This document shows positions 44,014-52,997 of a DNA stretch of 64,000 nt, piece after piece (the stretch's first letter is position 1; each line of letters starts with the position of its first letter). A model generated the notes under the pieces. It was not told where the DNA came from, ran no database searches, and saw nothing but the letters and a program-made list of their open reading frames with translations. The position numbers were made by a program, and so were the translations under genes. Source of the stretch: Chitinophaga japonensis (lineage in GTDB: Bacteria; Bacteroidota; Bacteroidia; Chitinophagales; Chitinophagaceae); contig NZ_VLLG01000006.1 of the NCBI RefSeq assembly GCF_007830125.1, forward strand, positions 1 through 64,000. Reading direction: 5' to 3'.

Positions 44014-46200
44014 TCAGGTGTTGTTTGCTGCAGCGATGTGAGCGGAAGGAGCGCAGTCCGGTACCTGTTGCCTCCACAGTTGGTAATAGGCGCCTTTAGC
44101 TTCAAGGAGTGTGTGGTGGGGGCCTTCTTCTGCCACTTTTCCTTTGGAAAGCACCACGATCTTATCGGCCTGCGCTACCGTGCTAAGGCGGTGAGCGATC
44201 ACCAAAACGGTTTTCCCCCGGTTTCGCAGCGAATCGATCACCTGCCGGATATACTGCTCTGAAACGGAATCCAGCGAGGATGTAGCCTCATCCAGGATGA
44301 GCACCTCAGGATCACGGTACAGGGCCCGGGCAATGGCCAGGCGCTGGCGCTGTCCCCCCGAGAGGTTTACCCCGTTTTCTCCAAGATACGTATGGAACCC
44401 TTCCGGCAACTGTTCGATAAACTCAGCCATCCCCAGCTCTTTGCAGGTACGGATCACGCGGCTCATATCCGGTTCAGGCGCTCCTACGGCGATGTTCTCG
44501 ATCACATTCCCCGCAAACAGGTCCACCTGCTGGGGCACCACGCCGATCACCCGGCGCAGGCTCTCAGGGCTCAGGTAACGGATATCAAAATCGCCGATCA
44601 TGATGCTCCCCTGCTTTACCGGGTAGATCCCCTGCAAGAGAGATAGCAGGGTGGTTTTCCCCGAGCCGCTTTCTCCCACTACTGCTGTGACCTGTCCTTT
44701 GCGCATGCGCAGGTTCAGATCCTGGAAAACCGCCGCACGGGTTCCGTATTTGAAATGGACTCCCTTAAATTCGATATCACCTGCCAGCTCAGGGGTGAGC
44801 GTAGCTTGCTGCCCGGCCGCTTCCTGTTCCAGGTCCATGATCTCGAACAACCTGTCGGCGGCGATCAGGGCATCCTGGATGGTACGGTTCATCCCGATCA
44901 GTTGGGTAACCGGACCGGTAAAGTAACCGATCACCGCATAAAAAGACAGGAGCTCCCCGGGAGTGATCCGCGTATCCATCACAAAACCGGCTCCCACCCA
45001 CAGCAGGATAACGGTAAACAGTACGGAAGTAAGGCTGCCGGAGTTCCCGATCCATAACGCATTTACCGAAGACCGGTAAGTTGTTCCCAGCAGGCGGATA
45101 AACCTGTTTTCCATCTTCAGGTTGGCAAACTCCTCCAGCCCGAAACGCTTGATCGTTCCCACCGAGCCTACCGACTCCACCAACTGGGATTCCAGCTCGG
45201 CCGCGCGCTCCATCAGTTTCCGCTGGGTTTTCCTGTTCACCCGGTTAGAAAAGTAATAGATCAGGGAATACAACGGGACCACCAACAGCATCACCAATGC
45301 CAGCTTCCAGTACAAGGTGAACATGAGTGCAAACGAAAACAGCACGATGAAAATATTAACGGCAAACATGATCAGCACGTCGTTGATAAAAGTGCGGATC
45401 TTTACCGCATCGTTGATCCTTGAAATGATCTCCCCGGTTCGCATGGTATCAAAGAAACGTTGCGGGAGTCTCAGCAGGTGCTTGTAATAGCCCAGGATAA
45501 GCCGCGCATCGATCAACTGGCCGGTTTTGATCGTAAGCAGGGTCCTGGCATGGTTGATAAATGCCTGGAGGAACAACAGCATAACCATGATCACGCCCAT
45601 TAGATGCAGCAAATTCCGGTTGCCCCCGGGCAGCACCTGGTCCACGATCTTTTGCAGGAAAATTGAGGTGGACAGCCCCAGCAAGGTATACATCACCGCG
45701 CCCAGCAGCACCTGCAGGAGCATGCTGCGATGCGGTTGTAACAGGAAACTGAACCGCCTGAGGACCGGCACTTTTTCATCGCCTTCCCGGAACTGCTCAC
45801 CTGGCATGAGCAGCAGCAACACGCCGGTCCATTGCGCTTTAAAGGATTCATGCGGGAGCTTATGCATGCGCCCCTCTCCCGGGTCCATCACCTGCACGCA
45901 GCGCCTGCTTACCCGGTAGATCACCACAAAATGATGCAGCCCTCCCTTTACCGTGATATGGGCAACCGCCGGCAGGGGTACTTTAAATAAGCTTTCCCAG
46001 GGGCATTTCACCCCTTTTGCCGAAAAGCCCAGCTTTTCCGATGCTTCGATCAGGCCCAATACATTTGTCCCCTTCTGATCGGTAGCCGCATACTGCCGGA
46101 TGCGGGCCACCGGCAGCTTCAGCTTGTAGTACGCCGCTACCGATGCCAGGCAGGCCGCCCCGCAATCGGTCATATCCCGTTGTTTGATCTTGATATTCAT
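44014..46200 (-). CDS. Peptidase-containing ABC transporter (C39 bacteriocin exporter)
   Basis: 728 residues in the full PCAT layout. The C39 peptidase domain (about 1-130) has Q7, catalytic C13 (DMTDCGAACLAS), H90 (HHFVVIY) and D106 (MDPGEG). A six-helix membrane domain (about 150-440) follows, then an ATPase domain (about 480-705) with Walker A VVGESGSGKTT, signature NLSGGQRQRLAIA, and Walker B VLILDEATSSLD. It would cut substrates after GG and pump the core across the inner membrane with the HlyD-type adaptor encoded 9 bp upstream. The 49-residue GG peptide next door is the obvious substrate. No outer-membrane TolC gene is present in the window. Confidence 0.96.
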   Translation of the reverse strand: MNIKIKQRDMTDCGAACLASVAAYYKLKLPVARIRQYAATDQKGTNVLGLIEASEKLGFSAKGVKCPWESLFKVPLPAVAHITVKGGLHHFVVIYRVSRRCVQVMDPGEGRMHKLPHESFKAQWTGVLLLLMPGEQFREGDEKVPVLRRFSFLLQPHRSMLLQVLLGAVMYTLLGLSTSIFLQKIVDQVLPGGNRNLLHLMGVIMVMLLFLQAFINHARTLLTIKTGQLIDARLILGYYKHLLRLPQRFFDTMRTGEIISRINDAVKIRTFINDVLIMFAVNIFIVLFSFALMFTLYWKLALVMLLVVPLYSLIYYFSNRVNRKTQRKLMERAAELESQLVESVGSVGTIKRFGLEEFANLKMENRFIRLLGTTYRSSVNALWIGNSGSLTSVLFTVILLWVGAGFVMDTRITPGELLSFYAVIGYFTGPVTQLIGMNRTIQDALIAADRLFEIMDLEQEAAGQQATLTPELAGDIEFKGVHFKYGTRAAVFQDLNLRMRKGQVTAVVGESGSGKTTLLSLLQGIYPVKQGSIMIGDFDIRYLSPESLRRVIGVVPQQVDLFAGNVIENIAVGAPEPDMSRVIRTCKELGMAEFIEQLPEGFHTYLGENGVNLSGGQRQRLAIARALYRDPEVLILDEATSSLDSVSEQYIRQVIDSLRNRGKTVLVIAHRLSTVAQADKIVVLSKGKVAEEGPHHTLLEAKGAYYQLWRQQVPDCAPSAHIAAANNT

Positions 46201-46209
46201 CAGACAAGT

Positions 46210-47391
46210 TTATGCCCGGCCGGGGTTTAACCAGTTATCGGTTTTGTCATATAAAAGCTGGAACAAGGTGCGCCGCGTAACCATAAACCGGGCCTGCAGG
46301 GTCATTCCTTTTTTCAGGGCGCCTTCGTAGCCGTTGCGCAAACGGAGGGTATAGTTATCCAAACGGCATTTTACCAGGAATACCGGCGACCCGCTTTCCG
46401 TTACGAGCACATCGTCTGCAATATCCCAGATATGCCCTTCTACCATGCCCCATTCGTTATAATTAAAAGCATCGACCTGGAAACGGGCCGTCATGCCTTT
46501 CCTCAGTAAGCCGATGTCTCCTGGCAAGACCTGCACTTCGGCAATCAACCCCGAGTCTGGTGAGATTTGCGCCAGGGTTTCACCCAGGGTGACAAAACTC
46601 CCGGGGCGTATACCGTTAAAATGCTGAATGCTTCCCCCTGCCACCGCCTTCACCGTATAGAATTCCTTTTCCTGGTCGAATTGCTGCTTGCGGGAGGATA
46701 ATTCACGGAGCTCCCGTTTCAGCTCGTTCAGCTCGGTTTGCCACTGGCTCATTTGCTTGTCGTATACCAAATGCAGGCGGGCCTGCGCATTTTTCAACGC
46801 GTACATATCCTGCTCGAATTCCGCATCTGAGGTCACCTTTTGATCATGCAATATCTTTTGCCGGGCGAAGCGGGTCTGCGCCTCCAGCCTGGCCAACTCG
46901 GGCTCCGCCAACTGCTCCTTGAACAGGCTATACTGCTGTGCATAAAGGCTGGTATTCAGGGCAAGCTTCCCCTGCGAAGCGCTGGAGCCCGGCGCAGCCA
47001 GCGTTTCAGAGAGCGCGGTCAGTTGCTTCAGATCACCGATCCGCAGGGATAGCTCCTGTTGCCTGGAAACCACATATGCCGATTCTGCCTCTAATGCCCC
47101 GGCCTGTATTTCCAGCAGCGTATCTCCGGGCTTTACCAACTGGTTTTCCCGGATCAGCACCCGCTCGATCCTCCCTGAAACAGGCGCTTTTACCGTATTA
47201 TGCTCCGCCGCTGCTCTTAGTATTCCACGACTATTCACGCTCACGTCTACACGGATAAAGAACAGGGAGCCAAACCCCAGCATCAGGAACAGCAATACCG
47301 CCTGGTAGATCACCCGGCTGCGCGTGTGATGCTGCTGAAAATGATGCTCAGCCGTAAATTCCATGATCTCGACGGGAAAAATTCTTTGCAT
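46210..47391 (-). CDS. HlyD family periplasmic adaptor subunit
   Basis: 393 residues. One membrane segment (about 27-50) is followed by the adaptor body: a lipoyl-like half (SGRIERVLIRENQLVKPGDTLLEI, cited in part), a long coiled-coil hairpin (about 85-240) and a second lipoyl half with beta-barrel (about 245-390). It links the inner-membrane exporter to an outer-membrane channel to make a type I secretion tunnel. It is co-transcribed with the exporter (9 bp gap). The kinase gene lies 101 bp upstream on the same strand, so the exporter pair could also have its own promoter there. Confidence 0.94.
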   Translation of the reverse strand: MQRIFPVEIMEFTAEHHFQQHHTRSRVIYQAVLLFLMLGFGSLFFIRVDVSVNSRGILRAAAEHNTVKAPVSGRIERVLIRENQLVKPGDTLLEIQAGALEAESAYVVSRQQELSLRIGDLKQLTALSETLAAPGSSASQGKLALNTSLYAQQYSLFKEQLAEPELARLEAQTRFARQKILHDQKVTSDAEFEQDMYALKNAQARLHLVYDKQMSQWQTELNELKRELRELSSRKQQFDQEKEFYTVKAVAGGSIQHFNGIRPGSFVTLGETLAQISPDSGLIAEVQVLPGDIGLLRKGMTARFQVDAFNYNEWGMVEGHIWDIADDVLVTESGSPVFLVKCRLDNYTLRLRNGYEGALKKGMTLQARFMVTRRTLFQLLYDKTDNWLNPGRA

Positions 47392-47492
47392 GGGGCTAAG
47401 CTACGCACATCCGGGACCCTGCCAAACCGGCCCGGTGAATCCGTTTACCGGTACTTACTTTCCGTCCGGGTAAATTCATTATTCGCAGCATG

Positions 47493-49502
47493 CTAAACGT
47501 TGCTTTCCTGGACTGGAATGATCAGCTCCACCAAGGTACCCCTGTTTTCCCCGGGAAGGTCCCGGCGGTCGGTGATGGTTACGCCTGCCTTCAGGCCTTT
47601 TTCCCGGGCCAGCATCTCCAGGCGCTCCCGGCTGATGGTGGTGGACAGGGATTTCTTTTCCCGGGCCGGCTTCCCGGCGGTAGCCTGTATACCCGGCCCG
47701 TTATCCGTAATGGTCACCCGCAAGCTGTGGTCCAGCAAGTGGAGCGCTATATCGATCCGGCCTTTTTTCCCGGTCCCCTTCATGCCGTGGATAATGGCAT
47801 TTTCCACAAAGGGCTGTACCAGCATAGGTGGGATCAGCAGATGGTCTGTGTCGCCGGATTCCGGGCGGGAAACCCGGTAGTCAAAGGCATCGTCATAGCG
47901 CATCTGCTGCAGGCTCAGGTAATATTCGAGCGTATTGATCTCTTCATCCAAAGGCGCCAGGCTTTCCCTGGATAATTCCAGGCTGCTGCGCAAAAGCCTG
48001 CTGAACTGCTTCAGGTATTTCAGCGCTTTTTCCTTTTCGTCCAGGCGTACATAGCTCTGCAGGGCCGACAAGGTATTAAAGATAAAATGAGGTTCCATCT
48101 GGGTGCGCAGGAGCCGCTGTTCCAGCTCAATGGCGTTTTTCTGTAATTGCACGCGCGCTTTCTCTTCCTTCAGCTTTCGTTGCTGCTGGATAAAATACAG
48201 CAGCACGGCAAGGGCTATAGCCAGCAGGGCCGACAAGGTGGTGATCACCAGCAGCAGCCGGTTTTGCCGGAGACGGCTTTCCACCAGAAATACCTGTTCA
48301 TTGAGCTGGAGAACGGATTTTTCCTTGGCCTGCAGCGCATAAATAGTGGACATCTCGGCAATTGCCTGGGCGTATTTGTTTTCTGAAAGCGTTTCGTAAC
48401 TATCTACCAGGGTTTCAAACTGATCATAAGCATCACGGGACCGGCCGGTTTCAAAAAGATGGGCGATCAGGCTCTTCCGGTATAAGATATAATCGGTGTC
48501 ATCCAGGTATTGTTCATATGCTTTGATGAAAGCAGTGGCCCGGTCCAGATAGAAACCGGCACTGTCGTGCCGGGAAAGCCTGGTAAAAGTAACCGCCATG
48601 TTCACGTAGCTTTTGAACAGGTTGGCATACTGACCGAAAAGCGCCTTCCCGGATGCTACATCACTACGGCATATCGCTAACACGTTCCGGTTGTATACAA
48701 GCGCAGAGTCGGGCTGTTCGGTTCTGTCGTAATAGATCGACTTTCTGTCGTAAAGGAACTGGGGATCTATACTTTGGGGATGCCCATGAAGCAGCTTTTC
48801 CATCCAGCGGATATAGGTCCATGCTGAATCCGTATTACTGCCTGTTCCGTCCAGGTAATGAAGCGCCAACTGGTCGTATGCCCGGAACAGCAGCCTCGCC
48901 TGATCAGGGTCTCCGGGCGCCAGGACCTGTGCTGCCATATGGTTCCATTGCCGGGACTGGTCATACTGGTACAGGTGTGCATCCGCCTGGGCGGTAGCCA
49001 GGAAAATATTGGCTTTTTGCAGGGCGGTCATATCCAGTGAGGTATCTGCCAGCAGGATACGTGCAGCCTGGTTGAAATAATAACTGGCCTGGTGCACTTG
49101 CTGTTCCATGGTAGCGATATTCCCTTCTCCCGAATAGATCAGGACCATTATTTCTCCATACCCCTGCTGCCTTTCCATCAGGTCCCAGGCGCTTTGCAAA
49201 TGCCATTTAATGGAGTCCAGGTCATTCTTTGCATAATACACACCGGCCAGCTCATAATGAATACGGGCTTCCAGCACCGAATCGCCCCGGTAAGGGTCGC
49301 TGTTCAGCAGTTGCTCCCAGTATACCAGGCGCTCTTCAGCCGAAGGCAGTTTCCTGGCTTCCGGTACGGCTTCCTTTAGCATGGCCAGGCCCGCCGCCCG
49401 CCGCTGCGCAGCTAACTCCACCGTATTTTCCCTGCAGGAAAACAGGAAAATGCCGGGCATGGCAAGTGCGATCAAACGGCTAAAACGAAACCAAAAGCTC
49501 AA
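47493..49502 (-). CDS. LytS-type sensor histidine kinase with extracytoplasmic TPR domain
   Basis: 669 residues. The N-terminus has a signal sequence with a lipobox-like LFSC (Cys at about 23), then a helical TPR region (about 35-390), a membrane segment (about 414-437), a coiled coil, and a His_kinase domain with H472 in RTQMEPHFIFNTLSALQSY and an HATPase region (about 560-665, NGPGIQ, TLVELIIP). TPR-LytS kinases are common in Bacteroidota. The TPR part faces the periplasm and could bind a ligand, perhaps the exported peptide (inference). The response regulator gene lies 32 bp upstream on the same strand. Whether the N-terminus is lipidated or an uncleaved anchor cannot be decided. Confidence 0.92.
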   Translation of the reverse strand: MSFWFRFSRLIALAMPGIFLFSCRENTVELAAQRRAAGLAMLKEAVPEARKLPSAEERLVYWEQLLNSDPYRGDSVLEARIHYELAGVYYAKNDLDSIKWHLQSAWDLMERQQGYGEIMVLIYSGEGNIATMEQQVHQASYYFNQAARILLADTSLDMTALQKANIFLATAQADAHLYQYDQSRQWNHMAAQVLAPGDPDQARLLFRAYDQLALHYLDGTGSNTDSAWTYIRWMEKLLHGHPQSIDPQFLYDRKSIYYDRTEQPDSALVYNRNVLAICRSDVASGKALFGQYANLFKSYVNMAVTFTRLSRHDSAGFYLDRATAFIKAYEQYLDDTDYILYRKSLIAHLFETGRSRDAYDQFETLVDSYETLSENKYAQAIAEMSTIYALQAKEKSVLQLNEQVFLVESRLRQNRLLLVITTLSALLAIALAVLLYFIQQQRKLKEEKARVQLQKNAIELEQRLLRTQMEPHFIFNTLSALQSYVRLDEKEKALKYLKQFSRLLRSSLELSRESLAPLDEEINTLEYYLSLQQMRYDDAFDYRVSRPESGDTDHLLIPPMLVQPFVENAIIHGMKGTGKKGRIDIALHLLDHSLRVTITDNGPGIQATAGKPAREKKSLSTTISRERLEMLAREKGLKAGVTITDRRDLPGENRGTLVELIIPVQESNV

Positions 49503-49534
49503 TACATATAACTTTAAAGCAAATGACTTTATGA

Positions 49535-50284
49535 TTAATTTCGAACCAGTTGTTGCAGCACATAATCCCTGCGCCGCACCGATACGGGTATTTCTGTCTT
49601 ATTCTTCAGGACGATGGCGCCGCTTTTCATAAATCGGTCTATGCACAAACGGTTGACCAGGTAGGACTGATGGGGACGCAGGAACCATTTTTCGGGCAAC
49701 AGATCGTCGTAATATTTCAGCGGCCTGGAGACCATCACCTTCCTGCCGTCATGTAAAAAGAAATTGGTATAGCTGCCTTCGCTCCGGCAGTACATGATGT
49801 CCTTGAGCTGCAGCAGTTGGATATATTCCATGGTATGCAATACCAGTTGGTCCTCCAGGCTTTCCTCTTTTTGCCCGGTATAAGCCCGCACGATGTCCAG
49901 TTGCTGTTGCTGGGCCTCAAGGTTGCCCACACCCTCGGCGCGCACTTTTTCCAGGGCCGCCCGGAGCTCTTCCTCATCCAAAGGCTTCAACAGGTAATCC
50001 AGCGCACCGTACTTGATGGCCTTTACGGCGAAATGATTGTAAGCCGTAATGAAAATAATGCGAAAAGGAATCTCTTTCAGTTTGGCCAGGATGTCGAATG
50101 CGGTTCCGTCGGCGAGCTGCACATCCATCAGGGCCAGTTGGGGGGCGGTTTCCCCGATCAGTCCCAGCGCCGAATGTACACCTGCTGCCGACCCCAGCAG
50201 GTCAAGATCTTTTTCCCGGTTAACCAGCCATTCAATCTCCTTCCGTACTGCCGGTTCGTCTTCAATGACAATCGTTTTTATCAT
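49535..50284 (-). CDS. LytTR family response regulator
   Basis: 249 residues. The receiver domain (about 1-125) has E8, D9, phospho-acceptor D54 (LMDVQLADG) and the conserved K (YLLKPL); the LytTR DNA-binding domain (about 150-245) has DIMYCRSEGSYTNFF and FLRPHQSYLVN, the hallmark of AgrA, ComE and AlgR relatives. Together with the kinase it forms the two-component pair. In Firmicutes LytTR regulators are the usual partners of peptide pheromones exported by C39 transporters, as in Com and Blp systems. It begins the minus-strand run 50284 to 43638. A promoter probably lies in the 124-bp gap at 50285-50408. Confidence 0.95.
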   Translation of the reverse strand: MIKTIVIEDEPAVRKEIEWLVNREKDLDLLGSAAGVHSALGLIGETAPQLALMDVQLADGTAFDILAKLKEIPFRIIFITAYNHFAVKAIKYGALDYLLKPLDEEELRAALEKVRAEGVGNLEAQQQQLDIVRAYTGQKEESLEDQLVLHTMEYIQLLQLKDIMYCRSEGSYTNFFLHDGRKVMVSRPLKYYDDLLPEKWFLRPHQSYLVNRLCIDRFMKSGAIVLKNKTEIPVSVRRRDYVLQQLVRN

Positions 50285-50408
50285 CCGACTGAAAGTTTAA
50301 CTTGAACGAATATAGCCATTTCCCTTTTATTTAAAAGATATCTCAGCATAGGCCCCGGCCTTCTCCTTCCGTGCTTTTTATTATTTCAGGACTGCTTTGA
50401 TGTGTCCG

Positions 50409-51008
50409 TTATATACTTTGTGGAAAAACCTGCATCAGCGCTGCCAGCAGTATAAAAACACTCACGCCTCCTGCATAGACCCGCTTCACCACTGCGTAAC
50501 TTTTATGCCGGCCCAACAGCAGGCTGTATAAGCTGTACAGGTAGAGTACCAGCAGCAAGCCCGTGAGCGGGAACATGACCAGGGCCAGCAACAGCAGGCC
50601 CCGGAAATTGGCCTCGTCGTAGAAACGGTCGTACCAGCGCGTCCACAGCAGTGGTGTCAGTGTGTTTTCTTTTAAATAAGATTCGAATGCTGCCCCGTCT
50701 GAAAACTTTTGTATACGGCCTCCTTTTTCATCTACCACATAAAATGTGTTGCCGGCAGACTCCCCGATGACATACCCTTTGTAAAAATAAAACCGCTCAA
50801 ATGAAGGCCTTATTTCCTTAGCCCCTGGTGCCGGATATTGAAACAGAAAATGCACCGGGCCGCCGTTCCCGTTATACCGCAGCACGTTCTTACAAGGAGT
50901 CTGCATTTCAAAGGCCGACCATCCCCCGGCATACGAATAAATACAAAACAGGCAGAGCAATGCCAGCAGGAGCGCCTGGGAAGAAAATGTTCTGTAGCAT
51001 GCAACCAT
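50409..51008 (-). CDS. Hypothetical membrane protein
   Basis: 199 residues; not recognised. An N-terminal membrane segment (about 10-28) precedes an extracytoplasmic domain (about 30-130) of mixed beta structure with an FERFYFYKGYVIGES stretch and a short DGAAFESYLKEN helix, then two C-terminal membrane segments (about 137-160 and 178-195). It lacks catalytic motifs. It has a single Cys pair (in the first hydrophobic segment and at about 39). It lies just upstream of the LytTR regulator on the same strand, 124 bp away, and might be part of the peptide system, for example as an immunity or modulatory protein, but nothing in the sequence proves that. Confidence 0.65.
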   Translation of the reverse strand: MVACYRTFSSQALLLALLCLFCIYSYAGGWSAFEMQTPCKNVLRYNGNGGPVHFLFQYPAPGAKEIRPSFERFYFYKGYVIGESAGNTFYVVDEKGGRIQKFSDGAAFESYLKENTLTPLLWTRWYDRFYDEANFRGLLLLALVMFPLTGLLLVLYLYSLYSLLLGRHKSYAVVKRVYAGGVSVFILLAALMQVFPQSI

Positions 51009-51115
51009 GCCCCGAAAATATTTCCGGGGAAAGACATTTAAAAGCCCTGTTTTTTAAGTGTAACGGATTTTCCGGTAAGTGTTATGTGGTCTTCATTATC
51101 CGTTCGGGTTATGTG

Positions 51116-52813
51116 TTATGTGACGGACCGCGAGCGTTGCGCAAACGGATGAATGATCGCCGCCAGCACCACCACCAGCACGCAGCCGATCACGTTCAGC
51201 CAGAGGAAGGACACCAGTTGTAGCTGGTAGACGGTGATCACCAGCACTTCCGATACCACGGCGGCCCAGAAGGTGGCGTTGCCCCCTATCCTTTTGATGT
51301 AAAAGGCCACCATGAATATGCCCAGTATTACGCCGTAAAAAAGCGAGCCCAGTATGTTCACCGCCTCTATCAGGCTGCCCAGCTCACTGGCAAACTGCGC
51401 CACAGCTATACAGAAGATGCCCCAGATCAGGGTCCACCAGCGGGATACCCGCAGGTAATGCGCTTCCGTGTCGTCCTTGTTCACCATGCGCTTGTATACA
51501 TCCACCACGGTAGTGGAGGCCAGGGAATTGAGCGCGGCGGCCACGCTGCCCCAGGAGGCCAGGAAAATAATGGCGATCAGCAGCCCTACCAGGCCTTTGG
51601 GAAGATTGTTCACCACAAAATGCAGGAAGATATAGTTCGTGTCGTTATCGTCCGCAGCCGGGTCGGCCTTTTTGATGAGCACTTTGGCATCTTCCCGCAT
51701 GCCTGCCGCAGCGGCTTCCGTGCTTTGCAGGGCTGCCTGCGCACTGCGCACGGCCGCTGCATCATTCACTTCCAGTGCATCGGCCAGGGTTTTCACCTGC
51801 TGCTGCTTGACGGCGGACAGCTCGTCGTACTGCCGCTCCAGCGCTTTCAGTGCCGCGCCCTGCTCCGTGCGGTATACTTTGTTGAGCTGCGCCTGGTTAA
51901 AGAAAATGGGAGAGCGGAAATACAGGTAGAACACAAATACCAGGGCGCCTATCAGCAGGATCAGGAACTGCATGGGCACTTTTACCAGCCCGTTCATCAG
52001 CAGGCCCAGGCGGCTTTCCGTTACCGAGCGGGCCGTGAGGTAGCGCCCTACCTGCGACTGGTCCGTACCGAAATACGACAGCGCCAGGAAAAAGCCCCCT
52101 ATCACCCCGCTCCAGATGTTGTACTTATCGTCCCAGTCAAATTTCGTGACGATCACGTTCAGCCGGTCCATTTTACCCGATACATGCAGGGCATCGCTGA
52201 AGCTGATGTTCTCCGGCAGCAGGTGCACCACCATCCAGCCGGCCAGGAACATGCCGGTAAACACGATCACCAGTTGCAGCGTCTGCGTGTAGCTTACCGC
52301 CTGCGTGCCGCCGGACATGGTATAGATAATGAGCAGGCCGCCCATGATAATATTGGTCCAGTAAATGTTCCAGCCCAGCAGGCTGCTGAGGATAATGGAA
52401 GGCGCGTAGATGCTGATGCCGGTAGACATGCCGCGCTGCACCAGGAACAGCATAGAGGTCAGTGTACGGGTCTTCAGATCAAACCGCTGCTCCAGGAACT
52501 CATAGGCTGTATATACTTTGAGCCGGTGGAAAATGGGCACAAACGTAATGCACAGCACCACCATGGCCAGGGGCAGGCCAAAATAATACTGCACAAAGCG
52601 CATCCCGTCCGTATAGGCCTGCCCGGGAGCAGAGATAAATGTAATGGCGCTGGCCTGCGTACCGATAATAGACAGCAGTACAATGTACCAGGGCATAGAC
52701 TGGTTGCCCAGGAAATAGCCGTCTATGTTCTTATGCCCACGGCTTTTCCATACCCCGTATAAAATAATGCCCGCTAAGGTAACGGATAGCACGATCCAGT
52801 CCAGTACACTCAT
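51116..52813 (-). CDS. Sodium:solute symporter family protein with a coiled-coil insert
   Basis: 565 residues from the ATG at 52813 (MSVLDWIVLSVTLAG); the longer frame upstream belongs to the overlapping small gene. About thirteen membrane segments with the SSS start GYFLGNQSMPWY and GTQASAITFISAPGQAY sodium-site region identify the SSS (SLC5) family. Between two segments is an inserted hydrophilic, Ala/Gln-rich helical stretch (about 315-392, beginning RTEQGAALKALERQYDEL) that looks like a coiled coil and is unusual. The substrate is unknown; neighbours include a sugar deacetylase, so a sugar or amino-sugar is possible. Translation is coupled to the 38-residue gene by a TCATGA overlap. Confidence 0.92.
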   Translation of the reverse strand: MSVLDWIVLSVTLAGIILYGVWKSRGHKNIDGYFLGNQSMPWYIVLLSIIGTQASAITFISAPGQAYTDGMRFVQYYFGLPLAMVVLCITFVPIFHRLKVYTAYEFLEQRFDLKTRTLTSMLFLVQRGMSTGISIYAPSIILSSLLGWNIYWTNIIMGGLLIIYTMSGGTQAVSYTQTLQLVIVFTGMFLAGWMVVHLLPENISFSDALHVSGKMDRLNVIVTKFDWDDKYNIWSGVIGGFFLALSYFGTDQSQVGRYLTARSVTESRLGLLMNGLVKVPMQFLILLIGALVFVFYLYFRSPIFFNQAQLNKVYRTEQGAALKALERQYDELSAVKQQQVKTLADALEVNDAAAVRSAQAALQSTEAAAAGMREDAKVLIKKADPAADDNDTNYIFLHFVVNNLPKGLVGLLIAIIFLASWGSVAAALNSLASTTVVDVYKRMVNKDDTEAHYLRVSRWWTLIWGIFCIAVAQFASELGSLIEAVNILGSLFYGVILGIFMVAFYIKRIGGNATFWAAVVSEVLVITVYQLQLVSFLWLNVIGCVLVVVLAAIIHPFAQRSRSVT

Positions 52814-52926
52814 GAAAATGTTTTGGTAAATAAATAGAATAACACGATCTGCACGGTCAGCCAGCCGATCACCAGGAGATACCACATCCACCAGGCAGGA
52901 AATAGTGGCGGTTTCTCATTTTGCAT
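52810..52926 (-). CDS. 38-residue membrane peptide coupled to the symporter
   Basis: A tiny gene: ATG at 52926, TGA at 52810-52812, overlapping the symporter ATG (ATGA). It starts MQNEKPPLFPAWWMWY and continues as one hydrophobic helix of about 22 residues ending FYLFTKTFS. The Pro/Trp-rich entry and coupling suggest a small accessory subunit of the symporter, comparable in position to the small subunits known for some SSS carriers. It is not a leader peptide: it shows no regulatory codon run or attenuator. Confidence rests on the overlap, composition and topology, since no homology can be checked. Confidence 0.72.
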   Translation of the reverse strand: MQNEKPPLFPAWWMWYLLVIGWLTVQIVLFYLFTKTFS

Positions 52927-52997
52927 CAGTTCTATCAGTTAAGAATTAAGAATTAAGAATTAAGAATCGTAGCACAAGTGTTTCATTGTTAATTAAC
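52927..52997. repeat. TTAAGAA tandem word repeat
   Basis: Four copies of TTAAGAA sit at 52938-52965, followed by AATCGTAGCACAAGTGTTTCA, which resembles the flank of the word repeat at 62266. The stretch is between two tiny minus-strand genes and could be a spacer or a processing site. Confidence 0.6.

Noticed and set aside
47410-47475. A 20-30-codon minus-strand frame between the HlyD and kinase genes
   Set aside because: It lacks a GG leader, hydrophobic segment or conserved pattern.
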